From an uncultured Oscillospiraceae bacterium (GTDB lineage Bacteria > Bacillota > Clostridia > Oscillospirales > Oscillospiraceae): a stretch of DNA of 6,919 nt. The notes under the pieces are model-generated. The model did not search any database. It had not been told where the DNA came from and saw only the letters and a program-made list of their open reading frames with translations. This document shows, one piece after another, positions 1 to 5,489 of this stretch (the first letter of the stretch is position 1; every line of letters begins with the position of its first letter). The stretch is from the NCBI GenBank assembly GCA_910579485.1, contig CAJTVO010000149.1:1-6919 (forward strand). The letters run 5' to 3'. The position numbers and the translations under genes are program-made.

Positions 1-674
1 CGGGGTTCTGGGCGCTGTGCCGGTTCGGGCTGCGGGAGCCGCTATCCGCCTGGCGGATCGGGCCGGTCCGGCTGAAGCCAGTGTGGTGCGCGGCGGCGGT
101 CCTCCTGCCGGTCCTGGTTTGCGGCGTATTCCTGCTGCTGCCGGGACAGTGGGCGGAGGCGGCGGACCGGATGGATACGGCGTCCATCCTGGTCATCGGC
201 GTTCTCTACCTGGGCACCGGCACGGGCATCGTGGAGGAGGCGGTCTTCCGGGGCTTTATCATGACAGCCCTGGAGCGGCGCTGGAACCGCTGGGCGGCGG
301 TGCTGCTGCCGTCGGTGCTGTTTGGCTTGGTGCATATCATCGGCAGTGAGCTGGATGTGCTCAGCATGGTCCAGCTGGTGCTGGCCGGGACCATGGTAGG
401 GGTGATGTTCTCGCTGGTGGCTCTGGAGAGCGGGAGCATCTGGAACGGCGCGCTGATCCATGCTGTGTGGAACGCCGCCACGCTGTTCCTCCACATCGGG
501 CCGGAGGCGAACGCGCAGAGCCTGGCCAGCTACATCCCGGAGACGAAAAATTTCCTGCTCACCGGCGGGGACTTCGGCGTGGAGTCTTCCGCTATAAGCA
601 TCGCGGCTTACGCGCTGTTTGCGGGGCTGGCGCTCCTGCTCCTGCGAAAAAGGGAGCGGGGCGGCGTTTCATAA
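1..674 (+). CDS. CPBP-family intramembrane metalloprotease (CAAX protease-like), 5' end missing
   Basis: The reading frame is open from the left edge (first whole codon at base 3) to a TAA at 672-674, so the gene begins outside the window. Three membrane motifs of the CPBP (Abi/CAAX prenyl protease) family are visible in order: EEAVFRG (codons from 234), FGLVHI (321-338, His at 333-335) and HAVWN (His at 459-461, Asn at 471-473). In the family these glutamates, histidines and the asparagine bind the metal and catalyse peptide cleavage inside the membrane. Hydrophobic segments flank the motifs and a last membrane helix sits before the basic tail LLLLRKRERGGVS. Substrates are not predictable; bacterial members serve in bacteriocin self-immunity, protein processing or unknown roles. 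A GTG at 81 could be read as a start, but coding sense continues upstream of it (for example FWALCRFGLREPLSAWRIG), and it lacks a good ribosome site. Family call is firm, function is not. Confidence 0.9.
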   Translation, partial: GFWALCRFGLREPLSAWRIGPVRLKPVWCAAAVLLPVLVCGVFLLLPGQWAEAADRMDTASILVIGVLYLGTGTGIVEEAVFRGFIMTALERRWNRWAAVLLPSVLFGLVHIIGSELDVLSMVQLVLAGTMVGVMFSLVALESGSIWNGALIHAVWNAATLFLHIGPEANAQSLASYIPETKNFLLTGGDFGVESSAISIAAYALFAGLALLLLRKRERGGVS

Positions 675-728
675 AAGAAGGTGGGCGCCCGGGCGGTCTT
701 GAGACCCGGACGCCCACCTTCTTTTATT
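673..728. terminator. Strong bidirectional intrinsic terminator after the CPBP gene
   Basis: A perfect 15-bp stem pairs AAAAGAAGGTGGGCG (673-687) with its complement at 711-725. After one mismatch it is extended by CCGGG/CCCGG (689-693 with 705-709); the apex can alternatively fold as GGTC-TTGA-GACC. On the plus strand the stem ends in CTTTTATT, on the minus strand in TTTTAT, so it should stop transcription both ways. The left arm starts inside the CPBP stop codon. It would end the CPBP transcript and also block minus-strand read-through from the B12 riboswitch. Confidence 0.92.
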
Positions 729-757
729 GAGCCGGTATGGATCGAAGAGAGATATAT

Positions 758-795
758 TGTTTCCCGGAGCCGCCCCATCGGCGCCGGTGGAAACA
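758..795 (-). other. Stable hairpin between the riboswitch terminator and the 673-725 terminator
   Basis: Read on the minus strand, TGTTTCC (795-789) pairs with GGAAACA (764-758). Inside it, CGG/CCG and GCCG/CGGC pair with small mismatches, leaving a six-base apical loop ATGGGG (778-773). No T-run follows on either strand, so it is not a terminator. It lies downstream of the riboswitch terminator and would be transcribed only if that terminator is bypassed. Stems can be seen directly; any function is inference. Confidence 0.55.
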
Positions 796-799
796 CAAG

Positions 800-832
800 A
801 AAAAACGCCCTGCGGCGAAAACCGCAGAACGC
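800..832 (-). terminator. Intrinsic terminator (expression platform) of the cobalamin riboswitch
   Basis: On the minus strand CTGCGG (827-822) pairs with CCGCAG (815-810) across the loop TTTTCG. The stem is extended outward by two T-G wobbles, G-C, C-G and a G-T pair. It is followed at once by TTTTTT (805-800). This is a standard Rho-independent terminator located downstream of the B12 aptamer, as expected for a transcriptional OFF switch. Upstream minus-strand CGCGCC (865-860) can pair with GGCGCG (835-830), which overlaps the base of the terminator stem, so an anti-terminator is possible but weak. A perfect 7-bp hairpin CCCCGCC-TTA-GGCGGGG lies between (844-860). Confidence 0.85.
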
Positions 833-864
833 GCCTGGCCGTGCCCCGCCTAAGGCGGGGGCGC

Positions 865-1015
865 GGCAACGTTGTTCCGGTTTCGGCGGAAAAACCGTCA
901 GGCTGCCGTGTATCTGACTTATCCTCTCCAGGAGGCTTCACAGTGACCGACTCGCGGGGACTTTCACCCCATTCCACGTGCCGCCCAGGCGGCCGCAGCT
1001 TGACGCGATATAGGA
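865..1015 (-). promoter_or_regulatory. Cobalamin (B12) riboswitch aptamer
   Basis: The minus strand shows the conserved cobalamin aptamer landmarks in the right order: GGAA followed by GGTGAAAGTCC (within 956-975), then CGCGAGTCGGTCACTGTG (within 939-956), which corresponds to the usual CGGUCCCGCCACUGU core, then the B12 box AAGTCAGATACACGGCAGCC (920-901) followed by TGAC. In this family the core binds adenosyl- or other cobalamins and the fold is closed by a kissing-loop pairing. The element sits just downstream of a good sigma-A promoter and just upstream of an intrinsic terminator, so it should turn transcription off when B12 is present. The exact aptamer ends are approximate. Oddly, no protein gene follows it on the minus strand; the next gene in that direction is the CPBP gene, which is read the other way. 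Confidence 0.92.
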
Positions 1016-1024
1016 TTTGCCCAT

Positions 1025-1053
1025 ATTATACCACCCCGGGGGCGGTTTGTAAA
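1025..1053 (-). promoter_or_regulatory. Sigma-A promoter driving the B12 riboswitch RNA
   Basis: On the minus strand there is a -35 box TTTACA (1053-1048) and a perfect -10 box TATAAT (1030-1025) separated by 17 bases. Transcription would begin near 1018, shortly before the riboswitch aptamer. The match is among the best in the window, which supports the riboswitch RNA being expressed in its own right and not only as read-through from the upstream SEDS gene. Confidence 0.8.
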
Positions 1054-1071
1054 GAGGCGGTTTCAAACGCC

Positions 1072-1174
1072 CAGAGAAATCAATTTTGCGTCTGTAGGGC
1101 GCGATGACCCCGGTGCGCCGAGTCGTCGCGCCCTACAAAAACGCGGCGCTATTTTCTTAAAATTGATTTCCCTG
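1072..1174. repeat. Composite palindromic intergenic element (MITE-like or REP-like)
   Basis: Outer inverted arms CAGAGAAATCAATTTT (1072-1087) and its complement (1159-1174) match at 15 of 16 bases. GCGT/ACGC follows inside them, and nested within is a long hairpin: TGTAGGGCGCGA (1093-1104) pairs perfectly with TCGCGCCCTACA (1126-1137), continued by GAC/GTC and CGG/CCG to a TGCG loop. The right half carries about 14 unpaired bases (1145-1158). The nested structure with matching outer ends suggests a small non-autonomous mobile element or a dispersed palindromic repeat of the kind common in Oscillospiraceae intergenic regions. No clear target duplication is visible. It lies just after the SEDS gene stop and may also end that transcript, although no strong T-run follows the hairpin. 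Confidence 0.7.
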
Positions 1175-1205
1175 TCAGACGTCTCCCGCCCCTCCCCATG
1201 ACGGT

Positions 1206-2381
1206 CTACGTCTTCCGCAGCCAGTCCGGCAGCGTCCGGCTGCGGACGCCGGAGACCATGCCCATGGCCGCGTAGAGCGCCACGATGGAGCTGCCGCCGT
1301 AGCTGAAAAAGGGCAGGGTCAGTCCGATCACCGGCATCACGAACAGGCACATGCCGATATTTTCAATCACCTGAAAGATCAGCATGGTCCCAAACCCCAC
1401 GCAGATCAAAGCGTCCATGCTGCTCCTGGCCAGCCGTGCCGTCTGGAAGCAGCGGTAAACCAGCAGGAATTCCAACACAATGATGACCAGACATCCTACC
1501 AGTCCAAGCTCCTCCCCGCAGACGCAGAAGATAAAATCCGTCTGCCGGGCGGGGAGGCTGCCCTTGGCCCCTTGGGTCTGGATGCCCTGAAACAGGCCCT
1601 GACCGAACAGGCCCCCGCTGCCCAGCGCCAGCATCCCCCGGCGTTGCTGCCAGCCGATGTCATTGGCGCTGATGTAGGTGTGGTCAAACACCACGTGAAA
1701 CCTGTCCATCCAATACTGAGGCAGCTTCTCAAACAGAGCCAGTCCTCCGATGCCCAGCCCCAGTGCGCCGAAGCCCAGGGCGAACCAGTACCATGCCAGC
1801 CCTGCCGCTACGGCCATTCCCAGATAGATCACCGGGTACATGAGTCCGCTGCCTGCGTCCTTGGAGATTACATAGATCCACACAAACATGAGTCCCGCGT
1901 GGGCCGCCGGGTAGACCAAGGACCCCAGACCCTTCATCCGCCGGTTGTCCCGGAACCAGGCAATCTGTTTGGCCAGCAGCACTGTGAAAGACAGGCGCAC
2001 GATCTCCGACGGCTGGATCATCATGGGCAAGCCCACGTCCAGCCAGGAGCGGTTGCCGCCGCTCTCCTGACCGAGAGGGGAGAGCAACAGTGCGATAAAC
2101 CCGAAGTTGAATATCAGGAACAGCCACCATTTTTCCGCGAAATGTTCCAGGTCGATATTGGAGAAGACGAAATAGGCCCCGATGCCCAGCAGCGCCCCGG
2201 CGGTCTGGATCAGTACGCGCTTTATCTGGGTACCCGGCTTGTCGTAGTCCAGGTAGGCGGTGGCGCTGGCGATCAATATGAGCCCGAAGGCCGTGCATAC
2301 CAGGCACAGTCCCAGCAGCTTCATATCCGCCTTGCGTATGATATCCGTTACAAATTGCAGCATCCGCTTGAGGACCTTCAC
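1206..2381 (-). CDS. SEDS-family peptidoglycan glycosyltransferase (FtsW/RodA/SpoVE family)
   Basis: This 391-residue polytopic membrane protein has the usual SEDS length. Such proteins polymerise lipid II into glycan strands, working with a class B penicillin-binding protein in elongation (RodA), division (FtsW) or spore cortex synthesis (SpoVE). Visible family motifs are NRSWLDVG (110-117, the loop tryptophan region), QPSEIVRLSF (123-132), the TDFIF segment (281-285), whose Asp282 corresponds to the essential catalytic aspartate, and FFSYGGSS (358-365). Many hydrophobic segments span the chain after a short basic cytoplasmic N-terminus. The start is a GTG at 2381, chosen because AGGAGG lies 7 bases before it (2394-2389 on the minus strand); an ATG six codons later has no such site. 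The gene has its own promoter and no same-strand partner in the window, so which of the three subtypes it is cannot be settled; the overall look is closest to RodA. It ends with TAG, followed by the palindromic element. Confidence 0.93.
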   Translation of the reverse strand: MKVLKRMLQFVTDIIRKADMKLLGLCLVCTAFGLILIASATAYLDYDKPGTQIKRVLIQTAGALLGIGAYFVFSNIDLEHFAEKWWLFLIFNFGFIALLLSPLGQESGGNRSWLDVGLPMMIQPSEIVRLSFTVLLAKQIAWFRDNRRMKGLGSLVYPAAHAGLMFVWIYVISKDAGSGLMYPVIYLGMAVAAGLAWYWFALGFGALGLGIGGLALFEKLPQYWMDRFHVVFDHTYISANDIGWQQRRGMLALGSGGLFGQGLFQGIQTQGAKGSLPARQTDFIFCVCGEELGLVGCLVIIVLEFLLVYRCFQTARLARSSMDALICVGFGTMLIFQVIENIGMCLFVMPVIGLTLPFFSYGGSSIVALYAAMGMVSGVRSRTLPDWLRKT

Positions 2382-2411
2382 GGCGTCGCCTCCTGAAAAA
2401 ACTTCGCTGTT

Positions 2412-2440
2412 AGTTTACCACAGAACCAGTCTTCTGTAAA
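2412..2440 (-). promoter_or_regulatory. Sigma-A promoter for the SEDS gene
   Basis: On the minus strand TTTACA (2440-2435) and TAAACT (2417-2412) are spaced by 17 bases, with the GTG start about 30 bases further on. The two boxes are part of an imperfect inverted repeat: GTTTAC..AGAA (2414-2425 on the plus strand, with CAC bulged) facing TTCTGTAAAC (2432-2441). It may be an operator or simply a by-product of the promoter boxes. Confidence 0.6.
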
Positions 2441-2492
2441 CCGTTTTCACGACAAAATCCTACGCCGCTCTCCAGCGCCGGAACAGGAGGCG

Positions 2493-2521
2493 TTGCAAGT
2501 CCGGACGGCCTGTGTTATACT
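2493..2521 (+). promoter_or_regulatory. Extended -10 promoter for the lactonase-family gene
   Basis: TTGCAA (2493-2498) and TATACT (2516-2521) are 17 bases apart, and TGT precedes the -10 box, giving the extended TGn form. The predicted start near 2528 leaves a short leader with the ribosome site AAGGAG (2538-2543) 8 bases before the ATG. It is divergent to the SEDS promoter about 50 bases away. Confidence 0.7.
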
Positions 2522-2551
2522 GGCATTACAAAGGAAAAAGGAGACGGAACG

Positions 2552-3640
2552 ATGCTGGTATTTACAGGCGGGTACACCCAGGATATCCCCATGGCCTCCG
2601 GCGAGGTCGTACCGGGGCGGAGCGGCGGCATAGCCTGCTATCGTCTGGAGGAGGACACCGGCAGGCTGGAGCTGCTGGGAGTCACCCCCTCCACGCCCAA
2701 TCCCTCCTGGCTGGCGGCGGACCCGGAGGGCGGGTATCTTTACTGTGTCAATGAGCTGGAGGCGCTGGACGGCGTTCCCGGCTCCGGGGTGTCCGCCTAT
2801 GCCGTCGATCCGGAGAGCGGCGGACTGCGCCTGCTGGGGAGGCAGCCGGCGGCGGGCCCTCTGGCCTGCCACGCCGCCCTGTCTTCCGATGGCAGGCATC
2901 TGCTGGCCGCCAGCTACAACGGCGGCATATGCGTACTGCCCGTAGGAGAGGACCACGCCCTGCGGACCGCCGCCTGCGCCTGGAGTTTCCAGGGTCGTGG
3001 CGCAGACCCGGACCGGCAGGAAATGCCCCACCCCCACCAGATCCTGCTCCATCCGAAGGAGGACCGGGTCTATGTCTGCGACCTGGGGACGGACCGGCTG
3101 CGGTGCTTCCGGGCGGACTGGGTGCGGGGCTGGCTGCTGCCGGAGGAAGGGAACGATCTGACGGCTCGTCCCGGACAGGGGCCCCGCCACGGCGTTTTCG
3201 ACCGGCAGGGACGGCGGCTGTACGTCCTCACCGAGCTGACCGGCGAGATGGATGTCTTTGACCCGGAGACCGGGGAACTGCTTCAAATCTCCCCCGCCCT
3301 GCCGGAGGGCTGGACCGGGCCGGGCATGGGCGCGGCGGTACGGCTCCATCCCGGCAGACGGTTCCTGTACGCCTCCCTGCGGGGACCCCACTGCATCGCT
3401 GTCTTTCCTATTCGGGAGGATGGGACGCTGGGCGCACCATCCTTCTACCCCAGCGGCGGCAGGACGCCCAGAGACTTCTGCCTGACGCCGGACGGACGCT
3501 GGCTGCTGGCGGGAGGGCAGGACGACAATTCCATCTGCGTCCACCGGATCGATCCGTCTACCGGCGCGCTGGAGCAGGTGTGGCGCGTGGAGGACGCCGG
3601 GTCCGTGACGGCTCTGGCCGTCTGGAACGGGGCGCATTAA
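2552..3640 (+). CDS. Lactonase family protein (6-phosphogluconolactonase-like seven-bladed beta-propeller)
   Basis: The 362-residue length and repeated blade motifs fit the Lactonase/YbhE-Pgl family (Pfam Lactonase). Visible blade signatures are FTGGYTQ (4-10), NPSWLAADPEGGYLYCVNE (50-68), ACHAALSSDGRHLLAASYNGG (105-125 region), PHPHQILLHPKEDRVYVCDLG (159-179 region), GQGPRHGVFDRQGRRLYV (208-225), AAVRLHPGRRFLYAS (261-275) and PRDFCLTPDGRWLLAGGQD (306-324). E. coli Pgl of this fold hydrolyses 6-phosphogluconolactone in the pentose phosphate pathway, but many family members have unproved substrates and no pentose-phosphate gene lies nearby. There is no signal peptide or membrane segment, so it is cytoplasmic. 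The ATG at 2552 is supported by AAGGAG 8 bases upstream and by a dedicated promoter; a terminator follows directly, so it is a single-gene unit. Family is confident, the exact lactone is not. Confidence 0.9.
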   Translation: MLVFTGGYTQDIPMASGEVVPGRSGGIACYRLEEDTGRLELLGVTPSTPNPSWLAADPEGGYLYCVNELEALDGVPGSGVSAYAVDPESGGLRLLGRQPAAGPLACHAALSSDGRHLLAASYNGGICVLPVGEDHALRTAACAWSFQGRGADPDRQEMPHPHQILLHPKEDRVYVCDLGTDRLRCFRADWVRGWLLPEEGNDLTARPGQGPRHGVFDRQGRRLYVLTELTGEMDVFDPETGELLQISPALPEGWTGPGMGAAVRLHPGRRFLYASLRGPHCIAVFPIREDGTLGAPSFYPSGGRTPRDFCLTPDGRWLLAGGQDDNSICVHRIDPSTGALEQVWRVEDAGSVTALAVWNGAH

Positions 3641-3652
3641 CGAAAAACATCC

Positions 3653-3692
3653 GGGCCCGGACCCCTTCACAGGTCCGGGCCCATAAATTTTT
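3653..3692 (+). terminator. Intrinsic terminator after the lactonase-family gene
   Basis: A perfect 11-bp stem pairs GGGCCCGGACC (3653-3663) with GGTCCGGGCCC (3672-3682) over an 8-base loop, followed by ATAAATTTTT. Just upstream is AAAAA, so the stem may work weakly on the other strand too. Its T-run touches the -35 box of the next operon. Confidence 0.92.
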
Positions 3693-3719
3693 GCCGGATG
3701 GAGAACCTTTCACTATAAA
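3691..3719 (+). promoter_or_regulatory. Putative promoter of the sigma/anti-sigma operon
   Basis: TTGCCG (3691-3696) and TATAAA (3714-3719) are 17 bases apart, a fair sigma-A match that starts inside the T-run of the preceding terminator. Overlapping it is GAACCT (3703-3708) followed after 15 bases by CGAC (3724-3727), which resembles the AAC / CGT-type boxes used by ECF sigma factors. A housekeeping and a self-activated promoter could therefore share this 40-base stretch. The second reading is inference. Confidence 0.5.
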
Positions 3720-3763
3720 ATTACGACTGGAAGGGCAGAACGCAAGAAAAGGAGGCGAGAGCC

Positions 3764-4324
3764 ATGGAAGACACGGCCATCATCGATCTGTACTGGCTTC
3801 GCAGCGAGGACGCCATCCAGGAGACGGCGGCAAAATACGGCGCATACTGCCGCTCCATCGCCCGGGGCCTGCTGGCAAACGCGCAGGATGAGGAGGAATG
3901 CGTCAGCGACACCTGGATCAGGGCATGGAACGCCATGCCGGACGAACGGCCCAACCGGCTGAAGCTGTTTCTGGGGAAGATCACCCGGCGGCTGGCCTGC
4001 GATGCCCTGCGCTCCCGGACCGCCCAGAAGCGGGGCGGCGGGGTGTACGTGGAGGCGCTGGAGGAGCTGGGGGAATGCGTGCCCTCCGTCCCCGGGGCGG
4101 ACAGGATCGTGGAGGACCGGGAGCTGGAGGAGGTCCTGGACCGATTCCTCCGCACCCTGCCGGAGCGGGACTGCAACGTATTCCTGCGGCGGTACTGGTA
4201 CGGGGAGACACTGGAGGAAGCAGCGCGGCGGTACGGGATGAAGCTGAACACGGTGAAAACAAGCCTGTACCGCAGCCGGGAGAAGCTGAGAAAGTATCTG
4301 GAAAAGGAGGGGGTCGCTCTATGA
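3764..4324 (+). CDS. ECF-type RNA polymerase sigma factor
   Basis: The 186-residue protein has the two-domain build of an ECF (sigma-70 group 4) factor. Region 2 covers about residues 18-83, with the DEEECVSDTWIRAW helix (42-55, DNA melting and core binding) and LGKITRRLACDALR (70-83). A variable linker follows, then region 4 at about 126-180 with LPERDCNVFLRRYWYGETL and the helix-turn-helix LEEAARRYGMKLNTVKTSLYRSREKLRKYL, which reads the -35 box. Region 3 is absent, as expected. The ATG at 3764 follows AGGAGG (3750-3755) by 8 bases. Its TGA stop overlaps the ATG of the next gene (ATGA at 4321-4324), indicating translational coupling with a membrane partner that probably holds it inactive until a signal arrives at the cell surface. 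The ECF subgroup and its target genes cannot be named from the sequence. Confidence 0.92.
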   Translation: MEDTAIIDLYWLRSEDAIQETAAKYGAYCRSIARGLLANAQDEEECVSDTWIRAWNAMPDERPNRLKLFLGKITRRLACDALRSRTAQKRGGGVYVEALEELGECVPSVPGADRIVEDRELEEVLDRFLRTLPERDCNVFLRRYWYGETLEEAARRYGMKLNTVKTSLYRSREKLRKYLEKEGVAL

Positions 4325-5430
4325 AGAAGGAAGAGCGCCTGTTCGCCGCCCTGAGCGGCGTGAGCGATGAGCTGCTGGAGCGCAGCGAACGCAGAAAGAC
4401 CGGCGCGGGCCGATGGATCGCCTGGGGTGCGGCGCTGGCGGCCTGTCTGGCGGTGGTGCTGCTGGTCTACACAGGTACGGCGCCGAAGGGCGCGGATTCA
4501 GAAATCCTGCCGCCTCCTCCTTTGGAGGAACTCCCCACGCCCCAGCCGACGGAGCCGGCTCTCACTCCGCCTGAACCCGCGCTTCCGGACAAGCCGGAAA
4601 AGCTCCGCTGGCTTCAGATTGCCCCCCAGGAGCGGGATATCCCCGAATTTACCCTTTGGATCAACGAGGAGAGCTACTACACCTACGAACAGAACGGTGT
4701 GTATGTCATCAAGCCCTACAATCCCCCCCAGGTCCCGGACGAGGAGCTGCCGGAGTGCAAAATGGAGATCGAGTACCTGGAGGGGACAACGGAAGAGGTG
4801 CTGGAGACCGTGCAGAGCAGGCTGGAGAGCCTCTACACGTCCGTCATATGCGAGGAGGTGAACAAAGACTACTTTACCGGCGAGGCGTCCGAATACTATT
4901 TCCGGGCAGACAACGGCACGGACTGGAACTCCGCCCAGCGGGAAGTCTGGCTGATCCCCTATCGGGAGGGCCAGGAGGTGACCGGCGCGTTCGTCCTCAG
5001 CTCCAGCTATTTCCTGGAGGCGGAGGAGGGACATGGCGTCCGGTTCTATATTATGGCAGATACCTTCCGCGCCTGGAATCAGTCCGACATTCTCAGCTGC
5101 CCGTGGACGGAGGACCTTGAGGACGCCGCGCTGCGCCTGACAAAAGCGGTGATGTCCGACGATCTCTCCGGCGTGGAAGAGCTGCTGGCCCCGGACGCGG
5201 AGGTCGTCGGGCCCGGGGAGGACCTGTACGCCTACGTCAGCATCGCCAATATCAGCTATGACTACAGCGTCTGGAGCGGGTACAAGGGGCACGAGGAGGA
5301 AGTCCCGGAGGCCGCCACCGTCTCCGTCCAGTTCCGCCTGGGCGGGGAGGACTCCTACAGTTATCTGACCATGGAAATGATCTATCAGGACGGCGCGTGG
5401 CTGGCAGAGTGGATCGGTATCGAGAAATAA
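4321..5430 (+). CDS. Single-pass membrane protein, probable anti-sigma factor/sensor for the adjacent ECF sigma
   Basis: The protein of 369 residues begins with a short charged cytoplasmic segment (MKKEERLFAALSGVSDELLE, 1-20), of a kind seen at the start of many clostridial ECF partner proteins. One membrane helix follows (about 31-50). Next come a proline-rich linker (about 63-93, PPPPLEELPTPQPTEP) and a large acidic, aromatic-rich outer domain (about 94-369). The outer part seems to have two sections: about 97-250, and a C-terminal section about 266-369 beginning ALRLTKAVMSDDLSGVEELL and ending YQDGAWLAEWIGIEK, which looks like an NTF2-like or DUF-type fold. There is no HxxxCxxC zinc motif, so it is not a zinc anti-sigma. 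The ATG overlaps the sigma stop, and a GGAGG lies about 10 bases upstream inside the sigma gene. The anti-sigma role rests on gene order and topology; the ligand or stress sensed is unknown. A terminator follows directly. Confidence 0.75.
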   Translation: MKKEERLFAALSGVSDELLERSERRKTGAGRWIAWGAALAACLAVVLLVYTGTAPKGADSEILPPPPLEELPTPQPTEPALTPPEPALPDKPEKLRWLQIAPQERDIPEFTLWINEESYYTYEQNGVYVIKPYNPPQVPDEELPECKMEIEYLEGTTEEVLETVQSRLESLYTSVICEEVNKDYFTGEASEYYFRADNGTDWNSAQREVWLIPYREGQEVTGAFVLSSSYFLEAEEGHGVRFYIMADTFRAWNQSDILSCPWTEDLEDAALRLTKAVMSDDLSGVEELLAPDAEVVGPGEDLYAYVSIANISYDYSVWSGYKGHEEEVPEAATVSVQFRLGGEDSYSYLTMEMIYQDGAWLAEWIGIEK

Positions 5431-5433
5431 GGC

Positions 5434-5469
5434 AGAGCTCCCCCGGCCATTGACCGGGGGAGCTCTTTT
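5434..5469 (+). terminator. Intrinsic terminator of the sigma/anti-sigma operon
   Basis: A perfect 13-bp stem pairs AGAGCTCCCCCGG (5434-5446) with CCGGGGGAGCTCT (5454-5466) across a 7-base loop, ending in TTTT. On the minus strand the same hairpin follows the convergent flagellin-like gene, but the run after it (GCCTTATTTC) is poor, so termination in that direction should be weaker. Confidence 0.9.
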
Positions 5470-5488
5470 GCCGCCTATAGAGGGCGGC
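5470..5488. repeat. Small hairpin between convergent genes
   Basis: GCCGCC (5470-5475) and GGCGGC (5483-5488) form a 6-bp stem with a 7-base loop directly after the operon terminator and directly before (on the minus strand, after) the stop codon of the flagellin-like gene. Together with the 5434-5466 stem it makes a tandem hairpin that may help end minus-strand transcripts. There is no T-run after it on either strand. Confidence 0.5.
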
Positions 5489-5489
5489 G

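Larger units (their letters stand above)
800..1018 (-). ncRNA. Candidate orphan B12-riboswitch RNA (about 220 nt; about 345 nt if read through)
   Basis: The unit consists of promoter (1025-1053), cobalamin aptamer, terminator (800-832), then on read-through a hairpin (758-795) and a second terminator ending near 672. No credible open reading frame with a ribosome site lies within it, and the neighbouring CPBP gene is on the opposite strand. The predicted products are therefore a short RNA when B12 is bound and a longer RNA when it is not. Known precedents for this logic are EutX in Enterococcus and Rli55 in Listeria (protein-sequestering RNAs) and AspocR in Listeria (antisense RNA). It may instead be a remnant left after loss of its gene. 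Promoter, aptamer and terminators are seen; the independent RNA role is inferred. Confidence 0.5.

Noticed and set aside
81..83. GTG as the true start of the CPBP gene
   Set aside because: The frame is open to the window edge, coding sense continues upstream, and no ribosome site lies before this GTG.
669..977. Open frame on the minus strand (102 codons) across the riboswitch
   Set aside because: It begins inside the conserved riboswitch core, has no ribosome site and runs through two terminator stems; it is structured RNA read as protein.
727..1107. Plus-strand open frame of 126 codons across the same region
   Set aside because: It covers the complement of the riboswitch, its promoter and the palindrome, with no ribosome site and no recognisable protein features.
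865..1205. Riboswitch as a regulator of the SEDS gene
   Set aside because: The aptamer lies downstream of the SEDS stop on the same strand, with its own promoter, so it cannot be that gene's leader.
1572..2396. Plus-strand frame of 274 codons opposite the SEDS gene
   Set aside because: It is a mirror of the SEDS coding frame, with H/Q/P-rich composition and no ribosome site.
2447..3670. Minus-strand frame of 407 codons opposite the lactonase gene
   Set aside because: It is antisense to a clear beta-propeller gene, crosses that gene's terminator and promoter, and shows no family motifs.
3898..4320. In-frame upstream extension of the anti-sigma reading frame
   Set aside because: It overlaps the sigma gene in another frame; the ATG at 4321 has the ATGA overlap and a GGAGG, and the N-terminal motif and membrane helix only make sense from there.
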